This document shows positions 7,814-16,029 of a stretch of DNA of 30,570 nt, piece after piece (the stretch's first letter is position 1; each line of letters starts with the position of its first letter). A program made the translations under genes and the position numbers. This DNA comes from an uncultured Eubacteriales bacterium (GTDB lineage: Bacteria > Bacillota > Clostridia > Oscillospirales > Butyricicoccaceae). The stretch covers positions 1 through 30,570 of the forward strand of contig CAKUAK010000106.1 in the NCBI GenBank assembly GCA_934636325.1, read 5' to 3'. The notes below the pieces were generated by a model. The model was not told where the DNA came from, ran no database searches, and saw only the letters and a list, made by a program, of their open reading frames with translations.

Positions 7814-8830
7814 ATGAACAAGAAACTCAAAAACATCCTTGCCATCACGGGCGCGGCGACAGTCACCGCCGCCGTCGTATACGGCCTCAACGTCCTCGAC
7901 GAAAAGAAGGACAAAAAACGCTATCCCCAGAGCGGCCGCATGGTCGACGTCAGGGGACACAAAATGCATGTCTACACCTGCGGCGCTGGGGTCAACACCA
8001 TCGTCATGATAACAGGAAGCGGCACGCCGACGCCTTCGCTCGACTTCCGTCCCCTTATCGACCGTCTGGCCGACAAGTACCGCATCGCTGTTCCCGAGCC
8101 CTTCGGCTATGGCTATTCCGACAAGACGACCGAGCCCCGCACCGTCCAGAACACCGTCAACGAGATGCGCGAGGGCCTGCGCAAGGCCGGCGTATTCCCG
8201 CCCTATATCCTTCTGGGCCATGCCCTCGGCGGCATAGAGACCCTCTATTGGGCCTCTCATTATCCCCGCGAGGTCTCGGCCGTCATCGGTCTCGACACGA
8301 CATTGCCCTCTCAGGGCGGGGAATATTCCCGCTCTCCCGCAATGCATCCCCTTATGCGTGCCTACGCCTTCCTTTCGAAGATCACCCCCCTGCGCTTCAT
8401 AATCAAGGCCGGCGCTATGGACAGCCAGCTGACCTCCTTCACCGGCGGCCACAGCGAGTTCATGCCGATCGTTCGCTCTCACGCGGCCAATTCAAAAACA
8501 TCGGTCAGCGCCCTCAACGAGCTCTTTGCCGTCCCGCAGAACTGCGCTGAGGTGGCCGGCCTCAACTATCCCGCCTCCTGCCCGGTGCTCATGCTGGTCT
8601 CCAGCGAGAGCTGCGACGCCGTCCAGAGCACGCCCGCGCTGGGTCTCGACTGGATGGGCGAGCACGAGAAGATAGCCATGCATTCGCCCAAGGGCAAGTG
8701 CGTGCTGCTTGAAGGCGGACATTACCTGCACCACACAGCCTCGGAGGCCATCGCCGCCGAGATCCTCTCCTTCCTTCCGCCCGAAGAATCCCAGACCCCC
8801 CGCCTTAAAAGATTTCTCACAAGAAAATAA
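7814..8830 (+). CDS. Membrane-anchored alpha/beta hydrolase-like protein with substituted nucleophile
   Basis: The 338-residue protein begins with a basic stretch and a hydrophobic segment (residues 7-28), so it is probably anchored in the membrane with the domain outside. The rest is an alpha/beta-hydrolase fold: MVDVRGHKMHVYTCG near 43, the oxyanion-type segment MITGSG near 65, the nucleophile elbow near 133-140, and a C-terminal GGHYLHH that would give the catalytic His. The elbow reads GHALGG instead of GHSxGG, so the nucleophile is alanine (codon GCC at 8222-8224). It could be a non-catalytic binding protein or an inactive enzyme. It is 16 nt upstream of the peptidase gene and probably co-transcribed. 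Confidence 0.8.
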   Translation: MNKKLKNILAITGAATVTAAVVYGLNVLDEKKDKKRYPQSGRMVDVRGHKMHVYTCGAGVNTIVMITGSGTPTPSLDFRPLIDRLADKYRIAVPEPFGYGYSDKTTEPRTVQNTVNEMREGLRKAGVFPPYILLGHALGGIETLYWASHYPREVSAVIGLDTTLPSQGGEYSRSPAMHPLMRAYAFLSKITPLRFIIKAGAMDSQLTSFTGGHSEFMPIVRSHAANSKTSVSALNELFAVPQNCAEVAGLNYPASCPVLMLVSSESCDAVQSTPALGLDWMGEHEKIAMHSPKGKCVLLEGGHYLHHTASEAIAAEILSFLPPEESQTPRLKRFLTRK

Positions 8831-8846
8831 CGGAGGACACGCCAAA

Positions 8847-9980
8847 ATGGAAAAGATCATTTCTGACTTTCTGGAAATGGTGCAGGCCGACGCCATATCC
8901 TTTGACGAGCGCAAGGTGGCCGATATAGTCAAAGGCAAGCTCGAAGAGCTGGGCTGCACCGATATTTACGAGGATGACGCCGGAAGCAAGATCGGCGGAA
9001 ATACCGGAAATATCTTCGCCCGCTTAAAGGGAGAGCTTCCGGGCAGCATCATGTTCTCGGCCCATATGGATCGCATGCCCAACGGCTTCGGAATAAAGCC
9101 GGTCATCGAAAACGGGATCATCTCGACCGGCGGAACGACCATCCTTGCCGCCGACGATCTCGGCGGAGTCGCCGCTATTCTCGACGGCGTCCGCAGGCTC
9201 AAAGACTCGGGCAAGCCCCACTGCACGGTCGAGATGCTCTTTACCGTAAGCGAGGAAAAGGGCCTGCTGGGCAGCCTCCACTTTGATTATTCCGACGTAA
9301 AGTCGACCATCGCCTATGCCCTCGATTCCCCCGGCCATATCGGCCGCATACTGGTCTCGGCCCCCTATTCGGCCCGCATCTCCTGCGAGGTCTTCGGCAA
9401 GGCGGCCCACGCCGGTTCAGAGCCCGAAAAGGGCATAAGCGCGGCCATGGGCGCCGCCCGGATACTGGCCTCCCTTAAAGAGGGACGCCTCGACGAGGAA
9501 TCGACGGCCAACTTCCCCATCGTCCGCGCCGGCGGGGACGCCACCAACGCCGTATGCGATCATGCCCTCATCAAGGGCGAGGCCCGCAGCCGCAATAAGC
9601 AGAAGCTGCTCGATTATCTCGAATACTTCGAGAAGCACTGCAACGAAGAGGCCGCCGCCTTCGGCGTCACCGTCAAGGTCGAATCGGCCCTCGGCTCGCC
9701 CGGCTTCAATGTTCCGAAGGACAGCGCCAGCGTCAGCCTGATCTCAAAGGTTTTCGGCAAGATGGGCATTACGGCCAATCCCGAGCCCAGCGGCGGCGGG
9801 ATGGACGCCAACCGCTTCAACTATAACGGCCTTGAAAGCGTCGGCCTTGCCACCGGATATTTCGACAACCACACGACCAACGAGCATGTCGTTGTCGAGG
9901 ATCTTATCCGTTCCGGCGAGATGGTCTATGAGACCGTCATGGAATATTCCGCCGACCCCGCGTCCTATACTGTAAAATAG
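8847..9980 (+). CDS. Peptidase T-like M20 metallopeptidase
   Basis: A 377-residue M20 peptidase of the PepT-like group, zinc aminopeptidases acting on short peptides. Motifs: SAHMDRMPNG with H73 and D75, AADDLGG near 102 for the bridging Asp, VSEEKGL with the Glu pair at 136-137, ALDSPG for a further ligand, the lid motif GKAAHAGSEPEKGISA, and a C-terminal HTTNEHV for the last His. The frame is open upstream, but the ATG at 8847 has GGAGG twelve bases before it and matches the family start. It follows the alpha/beta hydrolase gene by 16 nt and is followed by a strong terminator, so it closes an apparent three-gene unit starting at 6731. Confidence 0.88.
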   Translation: MEKIISDFLEMVQADAISFDERKVADIVKGKLEELGCTDIYEDDAGSKIGGNTGNIFARLKGELPGSIMFSAHMDRMPNGFGIKPVIENGIISTGGTTILAADDLGGVAAILDGVRRLKDSGKPHCTVEMLFTVSEEKGLLGSLHFDYSDVKSTIAYALDSPGHIGRILVSAPYSARISCEVFGKAAHAGSEPEKGISAAMGAARILASLKEGRLDEESTANFPIVRAGGDATNAVCDHALIKGEARSRNKQKLLDYLEYFEKHCNEEAAAFGVTVKVESALGSPGFNVPKDSASVSLISKVFGKMGITANPEPSGGGMDANRFNYNGLESVGLATGYFDNHTTNEHVVVEDLIRSGEMVYETVMEYSADPASYTVK

Positions 9981-9997
9981 CTCCATACATATCATTG

Positions 9998-10030
9998 CCC
10001 CGTCTGCCCCAGGCAGGCGGGGTTTGGTTT
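9998..10030 (+). terminator. Intrinsic terminator after the PepT-like gene
   Basis: An 11-bp stem (9998-10008 with 10012-10022, one G-T pair) with a 3-nt loop is followed by TTTGGTTT. It ends the 6731-9980 unit. Confidence 0.8.
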
Positions 10031-10139
10031 ATATTGCATAGGCGGACAAGCCAAAATACGGCTAAAATGCCGACTGTTCCCCGGGCCCCCTCCCATGTTA
10101 TACTTTATATATCTATTTATGGGTGGGGTGTATAGATCT

Positions 10140-11192
10140 ATGTGGTTTCTTCTTGTTCTTGCCGTCGCAATCATCGGCGCCATCGTCGGAATAAAGCTCA
10201 AGCTGCCGGCGGCGGCCATGCTTGGCTCTATGATCGCGGTCGCAATATTTACGGTATTTACGAATATCCAGGCCACGCCGAAGTGGATCAAGGTCGCCGC
10301 GCAGATAGTATCTGGCGGCTATATCGGGACTACCATGTCGAAAGAGAGCCTGCGTCAGATGAAAAAGGTCGCGCCGGTCGCCGCCGCCCTTTTATTCGGC
10401 ATGCTGCTGCTCAATCTCGCAACCGGCACGGTGCTTTATCTGACCTCTCCCCTTGACCTGTGCACCAGCCTTTTTGCGACGACCCCCGGCGGACTGACCG
10501 ATGTCACCATCATAAGCGACGATATGGGCGCCAACTCCCCGGTCGTCGGCGTTTTCCAGGTCTGCCGAATGTCCTCGGCCATATTCCTTTTGCCGATAAT
10601 CATACCTCTTATCACCGGCGTCAAGCGCAGCGGCACCGCCGAGAAGAAGGATAAAAAGAGGCCGGCCGCCAAAATGACCCGGGAACAGTATATCGCCTTT
10701 GCCAAAACGGCGGCCGTCGCCTTCTGCTCCGGCCTGCTGGGATATTTTATCGGCATACCGGCCGGAACGCTGACCTTCTCGGTCATCGGCGTGACGATCT
10801 CCAAGATCGGCTTCGGCATAGGCTATATCCCCATGCGGGTAAAGCAGGCTGCCCAGACCCTGTCGGGCGCGTTTATCGGTTCAAAGATCACCATGGCCAC
10901 AGTCACCCTCATCGGCAGCATGTGGTATAACGTCCTCTTTGTGCTGGCCGTATTCATCCCCGGCTGCCTGCTGCTGGGCTTCACCCTGCACAAGATATTC
11001 AAGCTGGATATCGTCACCTGCCTCTTCTGCTCCGCGCCTGCCGGGGCATCCGATATGGCCCTTATCGCCAGCGATGTCGGCGCCGACGGGCCCAATGTCG
11101 CCGTTTTGCAGATAATCCGCCTTCTGGGTGTCATCGCCTTTTTCCCGCCGATAATCAAGGGCATCGTCGCCGTTCTCGGCTGGAATCCATGA
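10140..11192 (+). CDS. AbrB-family membrane transporter (duplicated domain)
   Basis: A 350-residue hydrophobic protein of the AbrB membrane family (often mislabelled ammonia monooxygenase), unrelated to the AbrB DNA-binding regulator. It consists of two similar halves: TTPGGLTDVTIISDDMGAN in the first corresponds to SAPAGASDMALIASDVGAD in the second, each followed by an IxR segment and a hydrophobic helix. About ten membrane segments are visible. The frame is open to an ATG at 10095, but that has no ribosome site; the ATG at 10140 has GGGGTG nine bases upstream and starts exactly at the first helix. Substrate unknown; members have been proposed to be small-molecule transporters. Confidence 0.8.
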   Translation: MWFLLVLAVAIIGAIVGIKLKLPAAAMLGSMIAVAIFTVFTNIQATPKWIKVAAQIVSGGYIGTTMSKESLRQMKKVAPVAAALLFGMLLLNLATGTVLYLTSPLDLCTSLFATTPGGLTDVTIISDDMGANSPVVGVFQVCRMSSAIFLLPIIIPLITGVKRSGTAEKKDKKRPAAKMTREQYIAFAKTAAVAFCSGLLGYFIGIPAGTLTFSVIGVTISKIGFGIGYIPMRVKQAAQTLSGAFIGSKITMATVTLIGSMWYNVLFVLAVFIPGCLLLGFTLHKIFKLDIVTCLFCSAPAGASDMALIASDVGADGPNVAVLQIIRLLGVIAFFPPIIKGIVAVLGWNP

Positions 11193-11193
11193 T

Positions 11194-11222
11194 TTGCCCG
11201 AAGCGCAAAATTGTGATATCAT
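11194..11222 (+). promoter_or_regulatory. Possible promoter of the YhfC-like gene
   Basis: TTGCCC (11194-11199), 17 nt and TATCAT (11217-11222), immediately after the preceding stop codon and about 30 nt before the next ATG. The -10 is one base off consensus at two positions, so support is moderate. Confidence 0.4.
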
Positions 11223-11254
11223 ACAATTATACAAGCTAACAAAGAGGATATCCC

Positions 11255-11953
11255 ATGAAACTAATAAGCAGTATTTTTACCCTTCTGGCGGCCATGGTCC
11301 TTCCCGCCGCCGGGTTCATGTTCCTTTCGGACCGCGACCGCGGATATATAAAGTCGATATCGGCCGGCATCCTTACATATATCATCCTCCGCGTGCTGAT
11401 GGTCCTGCCGCCGCTCAATGACCTGAACGGCCTGTTTTCGCCCTTGGGCGCGGCCGCCTCGGTCTATGGCCCGGCGCTGGCCATTGCCGCCGTTTCAGAG
11501 CTGACCCGGTTTCTGGTATTTAAATACTATCTTGAAGGCCGCCGGACCCCGGGAGACGCCGTTTCCCTCGGCTTCGGCTTCTGGGCCGTCGAGGCTATCC
11601 TGACCGTTGGGCTCACGGCCCTTCTGGTCGTCATAAACTTCTCTGTCAACTCGCAGTATGTCAACGCCGTCAACATGACGCTTTCGGGGCTGGAGCGCCT
11701 CTTCGTCCTTCCCGTACAGCTCCTGCTCTCGCTCATATCCCTCTACGCCCTCAAAAGCGGGAAATACGTTTTTATCGCCCTCGGCATGGCGCTCCATCTG
11801 GCGGTCAACGGCACGACCGGTTTTCTTGTGGCCGCCGGCTTTGCCCCGGCCGTCGTCATCGCCATCATGGGCGCGGCGGCGCTGGTCTGCTGCGGCGTCA
11901 TCTTCAAGCTCTATTCCTCTCCGACACTGACACAAAGCAAAACTGATATATAA
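11255..11953 (+). CDS. YhfC-like polytopic membrane protein (CAAX-protease-related)
   Basis: The 232-residue protein has seven or so hydrophobic segments and the layout of the YhfC family, distant relatives of intramembrane CAAX proteases. Family-like parts are SELTRFLVFKYYLEGRRTP near 78-96 (counterpart of the EExxR motif), GFGFWAVEAIL near 104, GLERLFVLPVQLLLSLISL near 146 and GMALHLAVNGTTGF near 176. Compared with the pattern I know, the first acidic residue of the Glu pair is Ser and the expected His positions in the second and third motifs are Phe and Gln; only the last His (HLAVN) remains. AGAGG precedes the ATG. Activity is doubtful and the role unknown. Confidence 0.65.
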   Translation: MKLISSIFTLLAAMVLPAAGFMFLSDRDRGYIKSISAGILTYIILRVLMVLPPLNDLNGLFSPLGAAASVYGPALAIAAVSELTRFLVFKYYLEGRRTPGDAVSLGFGFWAVEAILTVGLTALLVVINFSVNSQYVNAVNMTLSGLERLFVLPVQLLLSLISLYALKSGKYVFIALGMALHLAVNGTTGFLVAAGFAPAVVIAIMGAAALVCCGVIFKLYSSPTLTQSKTDI

Positions 11954-11954
11954 A
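11927..11954 (+). promoter_or_regulatory. Possible promoter of fhs-fchA-folD
   Basis: CTGACA (11927-11932), a 16-nt spacer and TATAAA (11949-11954), overlapping the stop codon of the YhfC-like gene and about 38 nt before the fhs start. No terminator separates the two genes, so readthrough is also possible. Confidence 0.4.
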
Positions 11955-11991
11955 ACGGGGCTGCCCCGCAAATTGAAGGAGGTCAAACATC

Positions 11992-13662
11992 ATGTCCTAT
12001 AAGTCTGACATCGAGATCGCCCAGGAAGCCGAGATGCTTCCCATCACCGAGATAGCCGCAAAGCTGGATATCCCCTCCGACGCCCTTGAGCTCTATGGCA
12101 ATTACAAGGCAAAGATCAACGTCGGCAAGCTGCCCGATACCGGCAAAGAGGGCAAGGTCATCCTCGTTACAGCCATTACCCCCACTCCCGCCGGAGAAGG
12201 CAAGACAACTACTGTTGTCGGCCTGGGCGACGCCCTTGCCCAGATCGGCAAAAAGACGATAATCGCCCTGCGCGAGCCTTCCCTCGGCCCTGTTTTCGGC
12301 GTCAAGGGCGGCGCTGCCGGCGGCGGATACGCCCAGGTCGTCCCCATGGAGGATATCAACCTTCACTTCACTGGTGATTTCCATGCCATCGGCGCGGCCA
12401 ACAATCTTCTTGCCGCGATGATCGACAACCATATCTATCAGGGCAACGAGCTCAACATCGACCCCTGCCGCATCACATGGCGCAGGGCGGTCGACATGAA
12501 CGACAGACAGCTCAGAAATATCACCGACGGCCTTGGCGGCCGCACCAACGGCGTTCCCCGCGAGGACGGCTTTGACATCACCGTCGCCTCCGAGGTCATG
12601 GCTGTGCTCTGCCTTGCCAGCGATATAAACGACCTTAAAGAACGTCTTTCCCGTATAATCATCGGATATACCCGCGATAACCAGCCTGTCACGGCGGGTC
12701 AGCTCAAGGCCTCGGGCGCTATGGCCGCCCTGCTCAAGGATGCCCTCAAGCCCAACCTTGTCCAGACCCTTGAACACACCCCCGCCTTTATCCACGGCGG
12801 CCCCTTTGCCAACATCGCCCACGGCTGCAACAGCGTCAACGCCACAAAGACGGCCATGAAGCTGGCCGATTATGTCGTCACGGAGGCCGGATTCGGCGCC
12901 GATCTCGGTGCGGAAAAGTTCCTCGACATCAAATGCCGCATGTCGGGCGTCCGTCCCTCGGCCGTCGTCATCGTCGCCACGGTAAAGGCCCTCAAGATGC
13001 ACGGCGGCGTGCCCAAGACAGAGCTTTCGGGCGAAAATCTCGAAGCCCTTGAAAAGGGTCTGCCCAACCTTCTGCGCCATATCGAGAATATAACAAAGGT
13101 ATTCGGTCTTCCCGCCGTCGTCGCCATCAACCGCTTCCCCACCGACACCGAGGCCGAGCTCAAGCTGATCGAGGATAAATGCCGCGCTCTCGGCGTCAAC
13201 GTCGCCCTCAGCGAGGTATGGGGCAAGGGCGGCAAGGGCGGCATAGAGCTGGCCGAAGAGGTCGTCCGCCTCTGCGATATGCCCAACAGCTTTGATTTCT
13301 GCTATCCCTCCGATATGCCCCTCAAGGACAAAATCAGGGCTATCGCCGAAAAGATATATCATGCCGACGGCGTCGACTTTGCCCCCGCCGCCTCCCGCGA
13401 GCTGCGCAGGCTTGAGGAAATGGGCTTCGGCTCGATGCCGGTCTGCATGGCCAAGACACAGTACAGCTTCAGCGACGACCAGAAAAAGCTGGGCGCGCCC
13501 GAAGGCTTCCGCATAACCGTCCGTTCGGTAAAGGTTTCGGCCGGAGCCGGCTTTGTCGTCGCCCTGACCGGCGATATCATGACCATGCCCGGCCTGCCGA
13601 AGGTCCCGTCGGCCGAAAAGATCGACGTCGACGAGAACGGCAACATCAGCGGTATTTTCTAA
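11992..13662 (+). CDS. fhs: Formate--tetrahydrofolate ligase
   Basis: Formyltetrahydrofolate synthetase joins formate to tetrahydrofolate using ATP, the entry step of the methyl branch of the Wood-Ljungdahl pathway and a general source of formyl-folate. The 556-residue length is exactly typical. The nucleotide-binding loop PTPAGEGKTTT is at 64-74, and REPSLGPVFGVKGGAAGGGYAQ-type sequence (in parts) follows near 95-115. The stop is followed after 13 nt by fchA. A strong AAGGAGG ribosome site precedes the ATG. It is the first gene of a folate one-carbon operon; no carbon monoxide dehydrogenase genes are in the window, so acetogenesis cannot be claimed. Confidence 0.97.
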   Translation: MSYKSDIEIAQEAEMLPITEIAAKLDIPSDALELYGNYKAKINVGKLPDTGKEGKVILVTAITPTPAGEGKTTTVVGLGDALAQIGKKTIIALREPSLGPVFGVKGGAAGGGYAQVVPMEDINLHFTGDFHAIGAANNLLAAMIDNHIYQGNELNIDPCRITWRRAVDMNDRQLRNITDGLGGRTNGVPREDGFDITVASEVMAVLCLASDINDLKERLSRIIIGYTRDNQPVTAGQLKASGAMAALLKDALKPNLVQTLEHTPAFIHGGPFANIAHGCNSVNATKTAMKLADYVVTEAGFGADLGAEKFLDIKCRMSGVRPSAVVIVATVKALKMHGGVPKTELSGENLEALEKGLPNLLRHIENITKVFGLPAVVAINRFPTDTEAELKLIEDKCRALGVNVALSEVWGKGGKGGIELAEEVVRLCDMPNSFDFCYPSDMPLKDKIRAIAEKIYHADGVDFAPAASRELRRLEEMGFGSMPVCMAKTQYSFSDDQKKLGAPEGFRITVRSVKVSAGAGFVVALTGDIMTMPGLPKVPSAEKIDVDENGNISGIF

Positions 13663-13675
13663 CAGGTGGATCAAT

Positions 13676-14317
13676 ATGAACTTTTCTGATATGACCCTCG
13701 GCGATTTCGTATCCCAGCTTTCGACAAAAGCCCCTGTGCCGGGCGGCGGCGGGGCTTCGGCCCTTGTCGGCGCCGTCGGCTCGGCCCTCGGCTGCATGGT
13801 CGGCTCTCTTACGGTCGGCAAGAAAAAATACGCCGCCGTTCAGGATGACATCACCCGCCTTATGGACGCCAGCCTTGAGCTCCAGGCCGACCTGCTGGGA
13901 CTGATCGACAAGGACGCAAGGGCCTTCGAACCGCTGGCCAAGGCCTATTCGCTGCCCTCCTCCACGGAAGAGGAAAAGGCCGAAAAGGCCCGCGTAATGG
14001 CCGTCGTTTTAAAGGACGCCTGCGATGTCCCCATGGAGATAATGGTGCTCTGCTGCCGTGCTCTGGAGCTTATCGCCGAGTACGCCCAAAAGGGATCTGT
14101 CATCGCCATAAGCGACGCCGGCGTAGCCGCGGCCCTATGCGTCTCTGCCCTCAAGGGCGCTTCGCTCAATGTATTCATAAACACAAAATCAATGGCCGAT
14201 CGTGCGCTGGCCGATTCGCTCAATAAAAGGGCAGAGGCCATGCTGGCCGAATATGTGCCTATGGGCGACGACATCTTTGCCACTGTCAGGGCACGTCTTG
14301 CCAAAAAGGAGAAATAA
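13676..14317 (+). CDS. fchA: Methenyltetrahydrofolate cyclohydrolase (formimidoyl-THF cyclodeaminase family)
   Basis: A 213-residue protein of the FTCD C-terminal/FchA family, which converts formimino- or methenyl-tetrahydrofolate to its neighbours in the formyl-to-methylene series. Signs are the N-terminal LGDFVSQLSTKAPVPGGGG near 8-26, IDKDARAFEPLAKAY near 76-90 and ISDAGVAAALCVSALKGA near 142-160, all in the usual order and with normal total length. AGGTGG lies before the ATG. It sits 13 nt after fhs and 3 nt before folD. Since the FolD here lacks its cyclohydrolase lysine, FchA is probably the sole cyclohydrolase of the pathway. Confidence 0.93.
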   Translation: MNFSDMTLGDFVSQLSTKAPVPGGGGASALVGAVGSALGCMVGSLTVGKKKYAAVQDDITRLMDASLELQADLLGLIDKDARAFEPLAKAYSLPSSTEEEKAEKARVMAVVLKDACDVPMEIMVLCCRALELIAEYAQKGSVIAISDAGVAAALCVSALKGASLNVFINTKSMADRALADSLNKRAEAMLAEYVPMGDDIFATVRARLAKKEK

Positions 14318-14320
14318 GCC

Positions 14321-15172
14321 ATGGCCGAGATACTCAAAGGTGCGCCGGTCGCCAAAGCCATTTCACAGCAGGTCGCTCTGCGCTCCGCAGAGCTTGCCCA
14401 GCGCGGCATAACACCTACGCTGGCGATCGTCAGGGTAGGCGAACGCCCGGACGATATATCCTATGAAAAGGGTGCTGTCAAGCGCTGCGATTCCTGTGGC
14501 ACTTCCGTCCGCCATGTCATATTGCCCGCCGATGTATCACAGGATGAGCTGATATCGGCGATAAGGTCGCTCAACCAAGATGATTCTGTCCACGGTATAC
14601 TCATGTTCCGCCCCCTGCCCCGCCATATCGACGAGGCCGCTGTTTGCGATTCCATCGCCCCCGAAAAGGACATGGACGGCGTGACAGAGGGATCTATGGC
14701 CGGAATATTCTCAGGCAGCGGCAAGGGCTATCCCCCCTGCACGGCCCAGGCGTGCATCGAGATCCTCGATCATTACGGCGTCGAGCTGCGCGGTAAGCAT
14801 GCCGTAATAGTCGGCCGCAGCAATGTCATCGGCAAACCGGCGGCCATGCTCTTGCTGGGACGCAATGCCACTGTCACCATCTGTCACACAAAGACGGCCG
14901 ACATGGAGGCCGAATGCCGCAGGGCCGACATTATAGTCGCTGCCGCCGGAAAGGCCGGGGTCGTATCCGCAGATCATGTATCCCCCGGACAGATCGTCCT
15001 TGACGTCGGCATCAATGTGACGCCCGAAGGCAAACTGACCGGTGATGTCGACTTTGACACCGTCGAGCCGATAGTCTCAGCCATTACGCCTGTCCCCGGC
15101 GGTGTCGGATCGGTAACCACCGCCGTACTTGCCAAGCATGTCGTGGAGGCCGCCGAGGCCGCGTCAAACTAG
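14321..15172 (+). CDS. folD: Methylenetetrahydrofolate dehydrogenase FolD (cyclohydrolase lysine replaced)
   Basis: FolD normally carries both methylene-THF dehydrogenase and methenyl-THF cyclohydrolase activities. The 283-residue length, the C-terminal Rossmann motif VIVGRSNVIGKPAAMLL near 161-177, and PGGVGSVTTAVL near 255-266 are standard. The first active-site segment reads VRVGERPDDISYEKGAVKR: aligned with E. coli FolD (GSNPASQIYVASKRK) the tyrosine is kept, but the cyclohydrolase lysine four residues later is Ala52. Lysines at +2 and +6 are not at the catalytic spacing. The dehydrogenase should work; cyclohydrolase is probably lost and supplied by fchA upstream. AAAGGAG precedes the ATG; a terminator follows. 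Confidence 0.95.
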   Translation: MAEILKGAPVAKAISQQVALRSAELAQRGITPTLAIVRVGERPDDISYEKGAVKRCDSCGTSVRHVILPADVSQDELISAIRSLNQDDSVHGILMFRPLPRHIDEAAVCDSIAPEKDMDGVTEGSMAGIFSGSGKGYPPCTAQACIEILDHYGVELRGKHAVIVGRSNVIGKPAAMLLLGRNATVTICHTKTADMEAECRRADIIVAAAGKAGVVSADHVSPGQIVLDVGINVTPEGKLTGDVDFDTVEPIVSAITPVPGGVGSVTTAVLAKHVVEAAEAASN

Positions 15173-15204
15173 GCTCACGACAGCTTAACATCGTGATCAG
15201 AGAA

Positions 15205-15243
15205 CGCCCCTTCGCGTCATATCGCGCGGAGGGGCGATTTTCA
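15205..15243 (+). terminator. Intrinsic terminator of the fhs operon
   Basis: The stem CGCCCCT plus CGCG pairs with the CGCG and AGGGGCG segments (15205-15236, with small internal asymmetry) and is followed by ATTTTCATT. A smaller hairpin (TCACGA 15175-15180 with TCGTGA 15191-15196) lies just after the folD stop. Confidence 0.7.
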
Positions 15244-15324
15244 TTACCAATTTTCAAGACTTTTCGACATATTTTCTAAAAATATTACCCATTGTATTTT
15301 TTGATATTTGAGTTAAGAAAAGCG

Positions 15325-15382
15325 ACCGGCCTCTTGTCCCCCTACCGAAACGTCATGTCCGGCGGCCGGTTTTCTTCTTTTA
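15325..15382 (+). terminator. Weak terminator-like inverted repeat in an AT-rich gap
   Basis: ACCGGCC (15325-15331) can pair with GGCCGGT (15364-15370) across a 32-nt loop, and a pyrimidine/T-rich tract follows. The 15,243-15,431 gap is otherwise AT-rich and I see no gene in it. It may be a leftover of a lost gene. Confidence 0.3.
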
Positions 15383-15431
15383 AATTTTACAGCCATCCAT
15401 TTATGGACTTTACGCAGTTGTTTTACCCTTT

Positions 15432-15953
15432 ATGTGTAAGGCATGTATGGTCCTTACAGCCTGCGAGGTCTCCGGTACACTTGCCGCCTACGAGCTTACG
15501 CCCGCACAGGACAGCTCTTCCGACGGAGATCACACCGGCGGCTCCGGCTCCGGTTCGAGTTCCTCCACAGGCAGCAAGCCCTCGACCTCCGCTCCCGAAC
15601 AGAACGAAAGCTCTGTCGGCTTTAAGGATGTACCGAAAAACGCCTACTACTTCGACGCGGTCGAATGGGCGGTAAAGCAGCAGATCACCTCCGGAACTTC
15701 GGCAGCAGAGTTCGACCCCGACGCGCCCTGCACACGCGCACAGATCGTCACCTTCCTGTGGCGCGCCGCCGGCAGCCAGGCAAACGTCAAAGCCCGGTTC
15801 AGCGACGTACACGATGGCAGCTACTATGCCGGTGCGGTCGACTGGGCCGTTGAAAACGGCGTGACCAACGGGATCAGCGAGACCCTGTTTGGTCCGGACA
15901 ACAGCTGCACCCGCGCGCAGACAGTTACCTTCCTGTACCGCGCGGCTGCCTGA
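15432..15953 (+). pseudogene. C-terminal remnant of an S-layer-homology (SLH) protein
   Basis: The 173-codon frame encodes a Ser/Gly-rich linker (about residues 26-62) and two SLH repeats: FKDVPKNAYYFDAVEWAVKQ near 64 and FSDVHDGSYYAGAVDWAVEN near 123, each ending in TRAQ-VTFL-RAA. SLH domains bind secondary cell-wall polymers and hold secreted proteins at the surface, normally as three repeats. Here there is no signal peptide, the apparent ATG has no ribosome site or promoter I can see, and the first 25 residues read like the end of a beta-rich domain. It is most simply the 3' end of a larger surface protein whose front was deleted. A small genuine protein translated from another start is possible but less likely. 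Confidence 0.65.
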
Positions 15954-15975
15954 TCTGACAGTCTGAAACAATAGC

Positions 15976-16011
15976 GCCGAAGGAGACAGTGTTATCACTG
16001 TCTCCTTCGGC
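15976..16011. repeat. Perfect 16-bp inverted repeat (stem-loop)
   Basis: The 16-nt arms at 15976-15991 and 15996-16011 are exact complements with loop TTAT. There is no T tract on either side, so it is not a standard intrinsic terminator, though it lies between the SLH remnant and the YibE/F remnant and could end transcription or stabilise a 3' end. Confidence 0.6.
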
Positions 16012-16029
16012 CATAGAGGAAAAACCGTA

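Noticed and set aside
10095..10139. Upstream ATG start for the AbrB-family transporter
   Set aside because: No ribosome site precedes it, while GGGGTG sits at the right distance before the ATG at 10140, which begins at the first membrane helix.
11983..13821. Long minus-strand open frame opposite fhs
   Set aside because: It is a shadow of the GC-rich fhs coding frame; translated residues show no domain and no start signal.
11992..15172. Full Wood-Ljungdahl acetogenesis cluster
   Set aside because: Only the folate steps fhs, fchA and folD are present. No CODH/ACS, metF or formate dehydrogenase gene is in view, and these three genes also serve purine synthesis and amino-acid fermentation.
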